Assembly (NCBI GenBank): GCA_023228705.1 | Contig: JALOAS010000134.1 | Span: 1 to 6,503, forward strand | Direction: 5' to 3' | Length of the DNA: 6,503 nt | Source of the DNA: Ottowia sp. | GTDB lineage: Bacteria; Pseudomonadota; Gammaproteobacteria; Burkholderiales; Burkholderiaceae_C | In this document: positions 1 to 6,376 of the stretch, piece after piece | Numbering within the stretch: position 1 is the first letter of the stretch | Layout of the letters: each line of letters starts with the position of its first letter | The notes under the pieces: model-generated | What the model saw: the letters and a program-made list of their open reading frames with translations, nothing else | Told to the model about the DNA's origin: nothing | Databases searched by the model: none | Made by a program: the position numbers and the translations under genes

Positions 1-90
1 ACGAGCACGAACTTCATCGCCATTGCCTACCTGCGCATGTCCAAACTCAAGCATTTACCACAAAATCCACTTTGGCCGGCCGTGCGGTGA
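1..90 (+). CDS. Transposase, C-terminal fragment (partial at window edge)
   Basis: An open frame enters from the left edge and ends at TGA 88-90, giving 29 residues that start TSTNFIAIAYLRMSKLKHL and end in PAVR. The same peptide, with only one residue changed (W to Q near the end), is encoded at the other edge of the window. Conservation of the reading frame, with most base differences synonymous, shows that both copies were kept under selection as transposase genes. No catalytic residue lies in the visible part. I read it as the C-terminus of an IS transposase, possibly of the ISL3 family. Whether the full gene is intact cannot be seen. Confidence 0.7.
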   Translation, partial: TSTNFIAIAYLRMSKLKHLPQNPLWPAVR

Positions 91-127
91 GCAAAGTGTC
101 GCTTTCCACACGAAACGACATGGAGCC
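1..127 (+). mobile_element. IS end, left copy (3' part of transposase gene plus terminal repeat)
   Basis: This is the right-hand end of an insertion sequence whose body lies outside the window. It holds the last codons of a transposase, a TGA stop and a 37-base non-coding tail. Read inward from the outside the terminus begins GGCTCCATGTCG, and the window's other edge carries the same end in opposite orientation with 113 of 127 bases identical. Homology between the two copies ceases abruptly after base 127, which sets the IS boundary. The GGCTC-type terminus and the short tail after the stop suggest the ISL3 family, but this family call is tentative because only about 29 transposase residues are visible. 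Confidence 0.8.
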
Positions 128-414
128 TGCGGCAACGCCTGAGATAAGCACCTGCAGCGACCGGTCCCATCATGCCGCGTCTTCAATGTTGGCCAGCGGT
201 GCCTGCAGCGTGCAGCCTCTGAGTCTGCTGGCGGCAAATGCCAGGCGCACGCTGCCGTTCAAATCCTGCGCCAGTCCGCACGGTCAAGAAGACAAAACCG
301 TGCGTTCAGCAGTTGCATGCGCCCCACCCTGTCAATCCTGGCCCGTCACGTCATGGCGTGATCGACGCAGCGCAGGCTGCCCGATACGACTCCGGGCGAC
401 GTCCAGCACGGCAG
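128..414. other. Gene-free stretch between left IS and tetR, with a possible coding scrap
   Basis: No intact gene is visible. On the minus strand a frame of 37 codons closed by stops ends at complement 170-172 and reads roughly GLAQDLNGSVRLAF, then LRGCTLQAPL. This vaguely resembles the extreme C-terminus of a histidine kinase ATPase domain, which would make it a remnant cut off by the IS. The resemblance is weak and could be chance in GC-rich DNA. An imperfect palindrome at 346-361 (TCACG, 6-base gap, CGTGA) lies downstream of tetR, but no T-run follows it, so it is not convincing as a terminator. Confidence 0.35.
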
Positions 415-1047
415 CTACAAAAGATAGCGGAGCACCAGCTGCGTTGCCTCGTCGACCAAGGCATCGAGCGCGTCGTCCGACAGCACGTCCGGACGATGCA
501 CGACCGCGGTGTGCGTGATTCCCTCGATTGACGTGACGCAGACGAAGGCCGCCAGTGCCGTGTCCACGGGCCGCAGCTCCTCGCGGTGGCGGTCGAGGAA
601 GGCCTGGAACAGGGCATGCGCTTCGGCATTGAACGCCTCCAGGTTCGGCGCGCCCGCCAGGTGCGGCGTATGCTCGGCCAGGACGCGGTGCAACTGTGGG
701 TTGACACGGTGTCCGTCTACTGCCGCCGCCACCAGCCTGCGCACGGCTGGCTTGATCGGCAATGTCTCAACGTCGGCCATGGCACGCCGCACGACCCGCA
801 TGATCTCGCGTCGGTGACGCTCGATGACGGCAACAACAAGTGCCTCCTTGGATGGGAAGTACTGGTAGAGCGAGCCAATGCTCACGCCAGCCACCTCGGC
901 GATCCGGTTGGTGCTCGCCTGGTCGTAGCCGTCGCGCACCAAAACGCGAGCAGTTGCCTCAACCAGCGCAGCCACCGTTGCGCGTGATCGGGCCTGCGAG
1001 GCGTGCTTCCTGGGTTTGATCCGAGCATTGCGCGCCATGGCAGCCAT
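415..1047 (-). CDS. TetR/AcrR family transcriptional regulator
   Basis: This is an intact one-component repressor of 210 residues, a usual length for the family. The N-terminal DNA-binding domain runs from about residue 20 to 72. It contains the helix-turn-helix and following signature STNRIAEVAGVSIGSLYQYF, then PSKEAL, which is typical of TetR proteins. The remaining 135 or so residues form a helical ligand and dimerisation domain with no family-specific motif I can name, so the effector is unknown. Starts at 1047 and 1038 (residue 4) are both possible; neither has a strong Shine-Dalgarno sequence, and the longer form is given. The gene is divergent from a decayed cupin/SnoaL operon and begins a few bases from a palindrome, an arrangement that suggests autoregulation and control of that operon. 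The gene itself looks undamaged. Confidence 0.9.
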   Translation of the reverse strand: MAAMARNARIKPRKHASQARSRATVAALVEATARVLVRDGYDQASTNRIAEVAGVSIGSLYQYFPSKEALVVAVIERHRREIMRVVRRAMADVETLPIKPAVRRLVAAAVDGHRVNPQLHRVLAEHTPHLAGAPNLEAFNAEAHALFQAFLDRHREELRPVDTALAAFVCVTSIEGITHTAVVHRPDVLSDDALDALVDEATQLVLRYLL

Positions 1048-1051
1048 TCAA

Positions 1052-1091
1052 AATACGAGTAGATGAAATGAGTGTTTACTCGTATTATAAA
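1052..1091. promoter_or_regulatory. Putative TetR operator overlapping the tetR promoter
   Basis: A perfect 10-base inverted repeat, AATACGAGTA (1052-1061) and TACTCGTATT (1077-1086), brackets a 15-base spacer. An inner palindrome, GAGTGTTTACTC at 1070-1081, shares bases with the right arm, so the real operator could be this shorter element (about 1067-1086) with the left arm as a further half-site. On the minus strand TATAAT occupies 1084-1089 and is a perfect -10 box for tetR, although no good -35 lies upstream. The region just precedes the tetR start. Binding here would block tetR transcription and probably the divergent cupin operon. Binding by this protein is inferred from position and symmetry. 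Confidence 0.65.
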
Positions 1092-1238
1092 TGCATGAAA
1101 AAAAATCGCTGCACGGGAATCCGGATCCGGCGAAGTCGATCCGATACGTTCCGGATTGTGCGCGGCGCAGAATTTTCCACGCCGGCACGCACCCACGCGT
1201 GGCGGTGGCGAACGGAGCAAACTTGAGGAGAAAGCGTT
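1092..1238. other. Leader of the decayed cupin operon
   Basis: This stretch lies between the operator and the first start codon on the plus strand. No protein similarity is seen in any frame, although a long open frame runs through it without stops. At its right end TGAGGAG (1224-1230) is a near-ideal Shine-Dalgarno sequence placed eight bases before ATG 1239, which marks the original translation start of the operon. The rest is presumed 5' untranslated leader or promoter DNA. Confidence 0.4.
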
Positions 1239-1271
1239 ATGGCACATCGCATCATCACAAAACAGGAATGA
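1239..1271 (+). CDS. Ten-codon ORF, likely detached N-terminus of the cupin gene
   Basis: A strong Shine-Dalgarno (GAGGAG, spacing 8) drives an ORF reading MAHRIITKQE and stopping at TGA 1269-1271. Its stop overlaps the ATG at 1268 of the cupin frame in an ATGA junction. The downstream ATG has only AGGA touching it, so independent initiation there would be poor. The simplest reading is that this was the true start of the cupin gene and that a single-base deletion after codon 10 shifted the frame. The alternative is a tiny leader ORF that couples translation. Sequence alone does not decide between them. Confidence 0.35.
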   Translation: MAHRIITKQE

Positions 1272-1639
1272 ACCTGACCCAAGTCTTTGTTCACCTGTCC
1301 GAAGATGGCGGCGCCCGAAGTCTTGCAGCAGGTGCGGAGTTATTGAATCAGGCGAAGCAAGGCAAGGAACGGCAACAAGGGCATGTGCTGGGCGCCTTGC
1401 ATGCAAGCGCCGGCTCATCGCACTGGGAAAGGCACCCGGACGGCGACTAAATCCTCATTCTTCTGTCCGGCAGCATGGACGTGATTCTTTGCGAGCCCGA
1501 CGCCGAGCGCGTCGTCCCGCTGCGCAGGCGTGGCGGTTGCATCGTGCCGCGCGGCACCTGGCGCCAGCAGCTTGTCCGCGAGCCCAGCGAATTCATCTTC
1601 ATCACGCCGGGCAGGGGCACACAAGTGCGACCCGCTTGA
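1268..1639 (+). pseudogene. Cupin-domain protein, disrupted by an in-frame stop
   Basis: The frame from ATG 1268 to TGA 1637 encodes a small single-domain cupin of about 123 residues if one internal TAA (1448-1450, codon 61) is read through. Similarity continues smoothly across the stop. Before it come NLTQVFVHLSEDGGARSL and WERHPDGD; after it come ILILLSG, GGCIVPRGTW and EFIFITPGRGTQ, all typical of short cupins. The stop falls where family members usually have the glutamate of cupin motif 1 (HPxGDE), which fits a single GAA to TAA change. In motif 2 the position after GTW is arginine, where a histidine ligand is common in homologues, so a metal site is probably lost too. The gene would have been cotranscribed with the SnoaL-like remnant downstream. 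The substrate of the intact ancestor is unknown. Confidence 0.8.
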
Positions 1640-1777
1640 TGTCGTATCGGCGCCGTGTCGGCTTGGCGCGCGCTGCTGCCCCAACGTGACCGCCGATTGC
1701 CCACGGCCGGCAGCAGCCAGCTCACCGCACCCGGGCCGCGCCCACCCTTCCCCGAGACCCAATGAAAGGACCCGCTC
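1640..1777. other. Spacer between cupin and SnoaL-like remnants with an inverted repeat
   Basis: No coding sequence is recognised. The spacer holds a perfect 9-base inverted repeat, GCTGCTGCC (1672-1680) and GGCAGCAGC (1709-1717), separated by 28 bases. It has no T-run and so is not a typical terminator. It may be an intercistronic RNA hairpin or chance. At the right end AAAGGA (1765-1770) is a good ribosome binding site for the ATG at 1778. Confidence 0.35.
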
Positions 1778-1926
1778 ATGAAAGACGAACAATCTCCGCG
1801 GCCAACAAGACCCTGTTGCGCCGCTTCTACAAGGAAGTCCACGCTGACTGGAACATGGCACTGGCCGACGAGCTGCTCTCGCCAGGCTTCGTCTCGCACG
1901 ATTGGCCGGCGGGCGGGCCCGTCGGG
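1778..1926 (+). pseudogene. SnoaL-like (ester cyclase/NTF2-fold) protein, frameshifted and truncated
   Basis: ATG 1778 follows AAAGGA at a spacing of 7 and begins MKDEQS. Within about eight codons the recognisable reading continues in another frame as AANKTLLRRFYKEVHADWN, then MALADELLSPGFVSHDWPAGGPVGP. This is the N-terminal part of the SnoaL/ester cyclase family (NTF2-like fold), where NKxLxRRFYxEVxNxxN, then LxxPxFVxHD and GPVGP are typical. One missing base near 1793 would restore a single frame. After GPVGP the similarity stops at about 1926 and the frame ends within 21 codons. The C-terminal half, about 80-90 residues, is absent. The gene is dead through both a frameshift and a 3' truncation. 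The intact ancestor's substrate cannot be told. Confidence 0.75.
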
Positions 1927-1985
1927 CCGGCCGTTTTCCCCGAACGGGACCACAATACACGCTGGCCAAAACTTCTGACGGAGTC

Positions 1986-3203
1986 ATGATCCCGGTATTC
2001 CCCCCGAAGCCTCCCCTGAGTCAAGCCCTCGGCCTGCTCCGGTACGGAGGATCGGGGCGGCTGCGGCAGATGATGGCTGCCCTGGCGCTGACGGCGCTCG
2101 CGGCCCCCGTGCTGGCCTCGCCCTCCTCTCCTGCCACGCCACCGCCCTCCGCCTGCAAGCCCGAGCAGCAGCTGCACTGGCGCGGCGGCAGCTTCCGGTT
2201 CGAGAACGACCTGATCGCGGGCACCGACCGCAACTACACCAATGGCGTGGCGCTGACGCTGGTATCGCACGACATTCCGGGCCGGCTGCAGCCACAGTGC
2301 CTGCCGCGGCTGCTCGGGCTCTACGCCGGCTTGCTCGGGCGCCTGAACCCGGGGTTCTGGGACCGCGCCGGTGGCGAGGCGGTGGCGCAAAACGTGGTGT
2401 TGCGCGTTGGCCAGGCAATGTACACGCCGGAAAACAGGAGCCGCACCGACCTGATCGTTGACGACCGGCCGTACGCCGGCCTGCTCTATGTCGGGATGGC
2501 CTGGAATCGCCGTGCACATCCGCAAGGCGCCCGCCATGAAAAGCTCGATACGCGCGAGCTGACGCTGGGAATCATCGGCCCCGCGTCGCTGGCGCGACAG
2601 TCGCAGAACCTGATTCACGACCTGCGCGGGATAGACCGCTTCCGCGGCTGGGACAACCAGTTGCGGGGCGAGCCGGCATTCCAGTTCGTGCTGGAGCGCA
2701 AGCTCAAGCCGTACGTGGAAGGCGCGATCCGGCCGGGCTGGAGCAGCGACGCCATCGCCGCGTACGGGCTGCGTCTGGGCAACATAGAAACCGCAGCCAG
2801 CGCCGGCTTGGAGCTGCGCGCGGGCTGGAATATTCCCAACGACTTTGGCAGCTATCCGATCCGGCCCGGCGCGGAGAACCGGCCGCCGTCGGCCACGGTG
2901 GCCCCGCGCGGCGCGCAGCAGCCGGCTACCGCCGCGCCCCGGGCCGGCGTGCATGCCTTTGCCAACCTGGAAGTCAAGGCCGTGGCCTGGGATTTTTCAC
3001 TGGACGGCAACCTGTTCCGCAGCAGCCACAGCGTGCGCCGCCAACCGTGGGTGGCCCAGGCCGCGGTGGGACTGAGTGCGCAGTGGCCGCTTGCCAACCA
3101 TCGCCTGCGGCTGGCACTGATGCGGGTCTGGCGCACGCGTGAGTTTGCCGGACAGCACGGGCACCACGCGTTTGGCTCCATCTCGCTGAGCATGGATTTT
3201 TAA
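1986..3203 (+). CDS. LpxR-family lipid A 3'-O-deacylase (DUF2219), outer membrane
   Basis: This 405-residue protein resembles LpxR, an outer-membrane beta-barrel esterase that removes the 3'-acyloxyacyl group from lipid A. A signal peptide is seen as a long basic n-region, a hydrophobic core (MMAALALTALAAPVLA, residues 29-44) and cleavage after VLA. FENDLIAGTDRNYTNG (72-87) contains the Asn-Asp pair (74-75) matching the catalytic N/D of Salmonella LpxR. DDRPYAGLLYVG (159-170), GIIGPASLARQSQNLIH (195-211, with probable catalytic His211) and GWDNQLRGEPAFQF (221-234) are family signatures. The chain ends in FGSISLSMDF, a barrel-type aromatic C-terminus. It is longer than Salmonella LpxR (about 320), partly through an Ala/Pro-rich insert at 293-320. 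Start 1986 follows ACGGAG closely; the next ATG (2070) would remove the basic n-region. It stands alone and is not part of an operon with its neighbours. Confidence 0.88.
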   Translation: MIPVFPPKPPLSQALGLLRYGGSGRLRQMMAALALTALAAPVLASPSSPATPPPSACKPEQQLHWRGGSFRFENDLIAGTDRNYTNGVALTLVSHDIPGRLQPQCLPRLLGLYAGLLGRLNPGFWDRAGGEAVAQNVVLRVGQAMYTPENRSRTDLIVDDRPYAGLLYVGMAWNRRAHPQGARHEKLDTRELTLGIIGPASLARQSQNLIHDLRGIDRFRGWDNQLRGEPAFQFVLERKLKPYVEGAIRPGWSSDAIAAYGLRLGNIETAASAGLELRAGWNIPNDFGSYPIRPGAENRPPSATVAPRGAQQPATAAPRAGVHAFANLEVKAVAWDFSLDGNLFRSSHSVRRQPWVAQAAVGLSAQWPLANHRLRLALMRVWRTREFAGQHGHHAFGSISLSMDF

Positions 3204-3480
3204 GGCGTCGCGCCCGGCGGGACAAACCGGACACTCGGCCCGCAAGAGACCTCTGTCCGCACCGCTGGGCAAAACGCGGACTGGTCCACCCGAAGCGGCA
3301 CCGTGCTCCGCGGGCCATCAGAACCTCCAGCGCTACGGAAGACCGTGCCGCACTGGCCGAGCGGGCGTCGGGAATCGCCATCCACGTCGGGCCGCGCGCG
3401 CCAGTCCCACTCGAGCCCACCCGCTTGTGCAGGATTCATCTCCAGCAGCCGGCAACCGCCAGGCCCGTCGATAGTCAGAC
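3204..3480. other. Intergenic region after the LpxR-like gene; nothing recognised
   Basis: I see no gene, tRNA or terminator with a T-run here. Open frames on both strands are low-complexity GC-rich shadows without recognisable similarity. A short GC-rich run just after the lpxR stop (3209-3222) could fold but lacks a uridine tail. Together with the repeat cluster to its right this forms the 396-base gap before narK1. Confidence 0.5.
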
Positions 3481-3481
3481 C

Positions 3482-3543
3482 GAACTAGGCGTTGGCATCG
3501 TCCCTAGTTCTTTAGATTCCCGACCAACCTACTAGGGGACGAT
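3482..3543. promoter_or_regulatory. CTAG-centred alternating inverted repeats upstream of narK1
   Basis: Three CTAG-centred units lie within about 50 bases. GAACTAGG (3482-3489) is a perfect inverted match to CCTAGTTC (3503-3510). The middle unit also pairs to the right: ATCGTCCCTAG (3497-3507) matches CTAGGGGACGAT (3532-3543) with one bulged base. The two stems share bases 3503-3507 and cannot form together. The element ends 57 bases before the chosen narK1 start. It could be an operator for a dimeric regulator or, if transcribed, a switching leader. I do not see a canonical FNR site (TTGAT-N4-ATCAA) or a clear NarL heptamer in the region. Function is inferred only from symmetry and position. 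Confidence 0.45.
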
Positions 3544-3599
3544 AGGCAAAAACAATTTATTCAGGCACCATGAACGCTCCACGCAGGAAGAAACGCGCC

Positions 3600-4916
3600 A
3601 TGAATTTGCATTCAGACCCAAGCACGCCCTCGCCACCCATAGACCGCCGCGCCTGGTCGGTGCTGGCGGTCAGCACGTTGGCTTTCACCGTCTGCTTCAT
3701 GGTCTGGATGATGTTTGGCGTGGTCGGCATCCCGATCAAGGAGATGCTGGACCTCAACGCCACCCAGTTCGGCCTGCTGACCGCCATGCCGGTGCTGAGC
3801 GGCTCGCTGATTCGGGTGCCACTGGGAATCTGGACCGACAAGTTCGGCGGGCGCATCGTCATGATGGTGCTGCTGGTCATTACGGTGCCGGCGATCTGGG
3901 CCATAAGCTGGGCCACGGCGTACTGGCAGTTCCTGCTGATCGGCTTGCTGCTGGGGCTGGCGGGCGGCTCGTTCTCGGTGGGCACGCCCTATGTCGCGCA
4001 CTGGTTTCCCAAGCACCGCCAGGGCATGGCGATGGGCGTTTTTGGCGCCGGCAACTCCGGGGCGGCAGTCAACCAATTCATCGCGCCGGCGCTGATCGTC
4101 GCCTTTAGCTGGACCGCCGTGCCGCACGTGTACGCAGCCATCATGCTGGGCACGGCGATTTTGTTCTGGCTGTTCAGCTACAGCGACCCGGCGCACAAGG
4201 TGCCGAGCGACACGCGCTTTGTCGATCAGCTCAAGGTGCTGAAAGACCCCAATGTCATCAAGTACTGCCAGTACTACAGCATCGTCTTTGGCGGCTACGT
4301 GGCGCTGGCGCTGTGGATGGTTCAGTACTACGTCGGCGAGTATGGCCTGGACATCCGCGTGGCGGCGCTGCTGGCGGCGGCGTTCTCGCTGCCCGGCGGC
4401 GTGCTGCGCGCCATTGGCGGCGCCATGTCGGACAAATACGGGGCGCACAAGGTGACCTGGTGGGTCATGTGGGTGAGCTGGATCTGCCTGTTCATCCTCA
4501 GCTATCCGCAAACCGAGTTCACCATCCAGACCATCGACGGCGCACGCTCCTTTCACTTCGGCCTCAACGTCTACGTGTTTACCTTGCTGATGTTCGTGCT
4601 CGGCATCGCGTGGGCCTTCGGCAAGGCCAGCGTGTTCAAGTACATCAGCAACGACTACAGCGACAACATGGGCACCGTCAGCGGCATCGTCGGGCTGGCC
4701 GGTGGCCTGGGCGGCTTTGTGCTGCCCGTCATGTTCGGCGGCCTGATGGATCTCACCGGCATACGCTCCAGCGCCTTCATGCTCATGTATGGCGTCGTCT
4801 GGGTGTCGCTGATCTGGATGTACTTCACCGAGGTGCGCACAGTGGACGTGATTCATGTGTCTGACGGATTTGCCGCCAAGCGTCGGACTCCTGCTCCCAG
4901 CGGAGAACGCGGATGA
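3600..4916 (+). CDS. narK1: NarK1-type nitrate/proton symporter (MFS)
   Basis: This is a 438-residue major facilitator of the nitrate/nitrite porter family with about 12 membrane segments. The NarK1 type is known to import nitrate with protons, which serves to start nitrate respiration. Two substrate-binding arginines are seen: R72 in SGSLIRVPLG and R270 in GGVLRAIGG, matching R89 and R305 of E. coli NarK. The nitrate signatures are present as AGGSFSVGTPYVAHWFPKHR followed by GAGNSGAAVNQF (121-160), and SGIVGLAGGLGGFVLP (361-376). AGGAAG (3585-3590) lies nine bases before ATG 3600. An in-frame ATG at 3570 would add MNAPRRKKRA but has only a weak AGG before it, so it remains an alternative. 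The stop overlaps the next start in an ATGA, so the pair forms a coupled operon. Confidence 0.92.
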   Translation: MNLHSDPSTPSPPIDRRAWSVLAVSTLAFTVCFMVWMMFGVVGIPIKEMLDLNATQFGLLTAMPVLSGSLIRVPLGIWTDKFGGRIVMMVLLVITVPAIWAISWATAYWQFLLIGLLLGLAGGSFSVGTPYVAHWFPKHRQGMAMGVFGAGNSGAAVNQFIAPALIVAFSWTAVPHVYAAIMLGTAILFWLFSYSDPAHKVPSDTRFVDQLKVLKDPNVIKYCQYYSIVFGGYVALALWMVQYYVGEYGLDIRVAALLAAAFSLPGGVLRAIGGAMSDKYGAHKVTWWVMWVSWICLFILSYPQTEFTIQTIDGARSFHFGLNVYVFTLLMFVLGIAWAFGKASVFKYISNDYSDNMGTVSGIVGLAGGLGGFVLPVMFGGLMDLTGIRSSAFMLMYGVVWVSLIWMYFTEVRTVDVIHVSDGFAAKRRTPAPSGERG

Positions 4917-6355
4917 CAACAACCTCCAAGGCGGCGACGCCGCGCGGCCACGTGCTGCAGATCTGGACGCCCGAGGACAAGGCCTTCTGGGAGCGCGAAG
5001 GCGAAGCCATTGCCCGCATCAACCTGTGGATATCGGTGCCCGCGCTCTTCCTGGCCTTCGTCGTCTGGCAATTGTGGAGCGTGATCGCCGTCAACCTGCC
5101 GGCGCTGGGCTTCCAGTACAGCACCGACCAGCTCTTCCTGCTGGCGGCTGCCCCTGCGCTGTCCGGTGCCACGCTGCGTATCTTCTATTCCTTCATGGTG
5201 CCCATTTTCGGTGGCCGGCGCTGGACCGCCATGGTCACCGCCTCGCTGCTGATCCCGGCGCTGGGCATAGGCTTTGCCGTACAAGACAACGCAACGCCGT
5301 ATTGGGTCATGCTGACGCTGGCGCTGCTGTGCGGCTTTGGTGGCGGCAACTTCAGCTCCAGCATGTCCAACATCAGCTATTTCTTTCCCAAGGAGCGCAA
5401 GGGCTCGGCGCTGGGCGTCAATGCCGGCCTGGGCAATTTGGGCGTGTCGGTGGTGCAGTTCATGAGCCCGCTGGTGATCACGGCCGGCGTCTTTGGCATC
5501 TTTGGCGGCCAGCCACAGCTCATCGTCGGCCCCGATGGCGAGCAGATGCAAATCTGGGCGCAAAACGCGGCCTTCATCTGGGTGCCCTGGATAGCAATTG
5601 CCGCCCTGGCCGCCTGGTTCGGCATGCACGACATTGCCGACGCCAGGGCCAGCTTTCGCGAGCAGGCCGCCATTTTCCGCAACAAGCACAACTGGATCAT
5701 GTGCTTCCTGTATCTGGGCACCTTTGGCTCGTTCATCGGCTTTTCAGCCGGTTTTCCGCTGCTCACCAAGGGCCTGTTCCCGGCCGTCAACCCGCTGGCC
5801 TATGCCTGGCTGGGGCCGCTCGTGGGCGCGCTCACGCGACCCTTCGGCGGCTGGCTTGCGGATCGCCTGGGTGGCGCCAGGGTCACATTCTGGAACTTCA
5901 TTGCCATGGCGCTGGCGGTGCTGGGCGTGCTGCTTTTCCTGCCGCACGGCGCCAATACCTATGCGATGCCGTTCGGACCATCCGGCGGCAGCTTTGCCGG
6001 CTTCTTCTTGATGTTCATGGTACTGTTTTGCACCACGGGCATTGGCAACGGCTCGACTTTCCGCATGATTCCGGTCATTTTTCTAAACCAGAAACTGGCC
6101 TCCGTGGCCTCCGGCGACAAGGCGGCCGAGGCGCGAGCCATTCGCGACGGCAACACCGAGGGCGCCGCTGCCCTTGGCTTTGCCGCCGCACTGGGCGCCT
6201 ACGGCGGCTTCTTCATCCCCAAGAGCTTTGGCTCGTCAATCGCCGCCACGGGCGGGCCCGAACTGGCCCTGTGGCTGTTTTCCCTTTTCTACCTCATCTC
6301 GGTCGCGGTGACCTGGTGGTACTACGCGCGCAAGCAGGCAGAAATGCCGTGCTGA
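4913..6355 (+). CDS. narK2: NarK2-type nitrate/nitrite antiporter (MFS)
   Basis: This 480-residue membrane protein resembles E. coli NarK, which exchanges nitrate for nitrite across the inner membrane. R89 in SGATLRIFYS and R309 in GALTRPFGG match the substrate arginines R89 and R305. The signatures are GFGGGNFSSSMSNISYFFPK followed by NAGLGNLGVSVVQF (141-183), and GAAALGFAAALGAYGGFFIP (417-436). The soluble N-terminus of about 35 residues with IWTPEDKAFWEREG, then IARINLWISVPAL, is typical of this branch. The start overlaps the narK1 stop by four bases, with CGGAG (4901-4905) seven bases upstream. Together with NarK1 it would bring nitrate to a cytoplasm-facing reductase and remove nitrite. 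narG is expected next, but an IS end begins 21 bases after the stop. No terminator is seen. Confidence 0.93.
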   Translation: MTTTSKAATPRGHVLQIWTPEDKAFWEREGEAIARINLWISVPALFLAFVVWQLWSVIAVNLPALGFQYSTDQLFLLAAAPALSGATLRIFYSFMVPIFGGRRWTAMVTASLLIPALGIGFAVQDNATPYWVMLTLALLCGFGGGNFSSSMSNISYFFPKERKGSALGVNAGLGNLGVSVVQFMSPLVITAGVFGIFGGQPQLIVGPDGEQMQIWAQNAAFIWVPWIAIAALAAWFGMHDIADARASFREQAAIFRNKHNWIMCFLYLGTFGSFIGFSAGFPLLTKGLFPAVNPLAYAWLGPLVGALTRPFGGWLADRLGGARVTFWNFIAMALAVLGVLLFLPHGANTYAMPFGPSGGSFAGFFLMFMVLFCTTGIGNGSTFRMIPVIFLNQKLASVASGDKAAEARAIRDGNTEGAAALGFAAALGAYGGFFIPKSFGSSIAATGGPELALWLFSLFYLISVAVTWWYYARKQAEMPC

Positions 6356-6376
6356 CTGCCGATACCCAGATGTTTT

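Noticed and set aside
346..361. TCACG/CGTGA palindrome as the tetR terminator
   Set aside because: The stem is only five bases and no T-run follows on either strand.
1091..1450. A 119-codon open frame from ATG 1091 that includes the first half of the cupin
   Set aside because: Its first 59 codons show no similarity and overlap the operator/leader; the cupin similarity starts only at the methionine at 1268, so the upstream part is treated as open by chance.
1902..1985. Upstream ATG at 1902 as the start of the LpxR-like gene
   Set aside because: It lies inside the SnoaL remnant, would add 28 residues of out-of-frame SnoaL sequence before the signal peptide and has no good ribosome site.
1827..2954. 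A 375-codon minus-strand frame opposite the LpxR-like gene
   Set aside because: No recognisable motif; it overlaps a strand with a clear signal peptide and LpxR signatures.
3492..3517. TTGGCA with TTAGAT as a sigma-70 promoter for narK1
   Set aside because: The spacing is only about 14 bases, and the elements sit in the loop and arm of the inverted repeats.
3612..4922. A 436-codon open frame on the minus strand opposite narK1
   Set aside because: It is the antisense shadow of a clear transporter gene in GC-rich DNA; its His/Gln/Asp-rich composition is an artefact of complementing membrane-protein codons.
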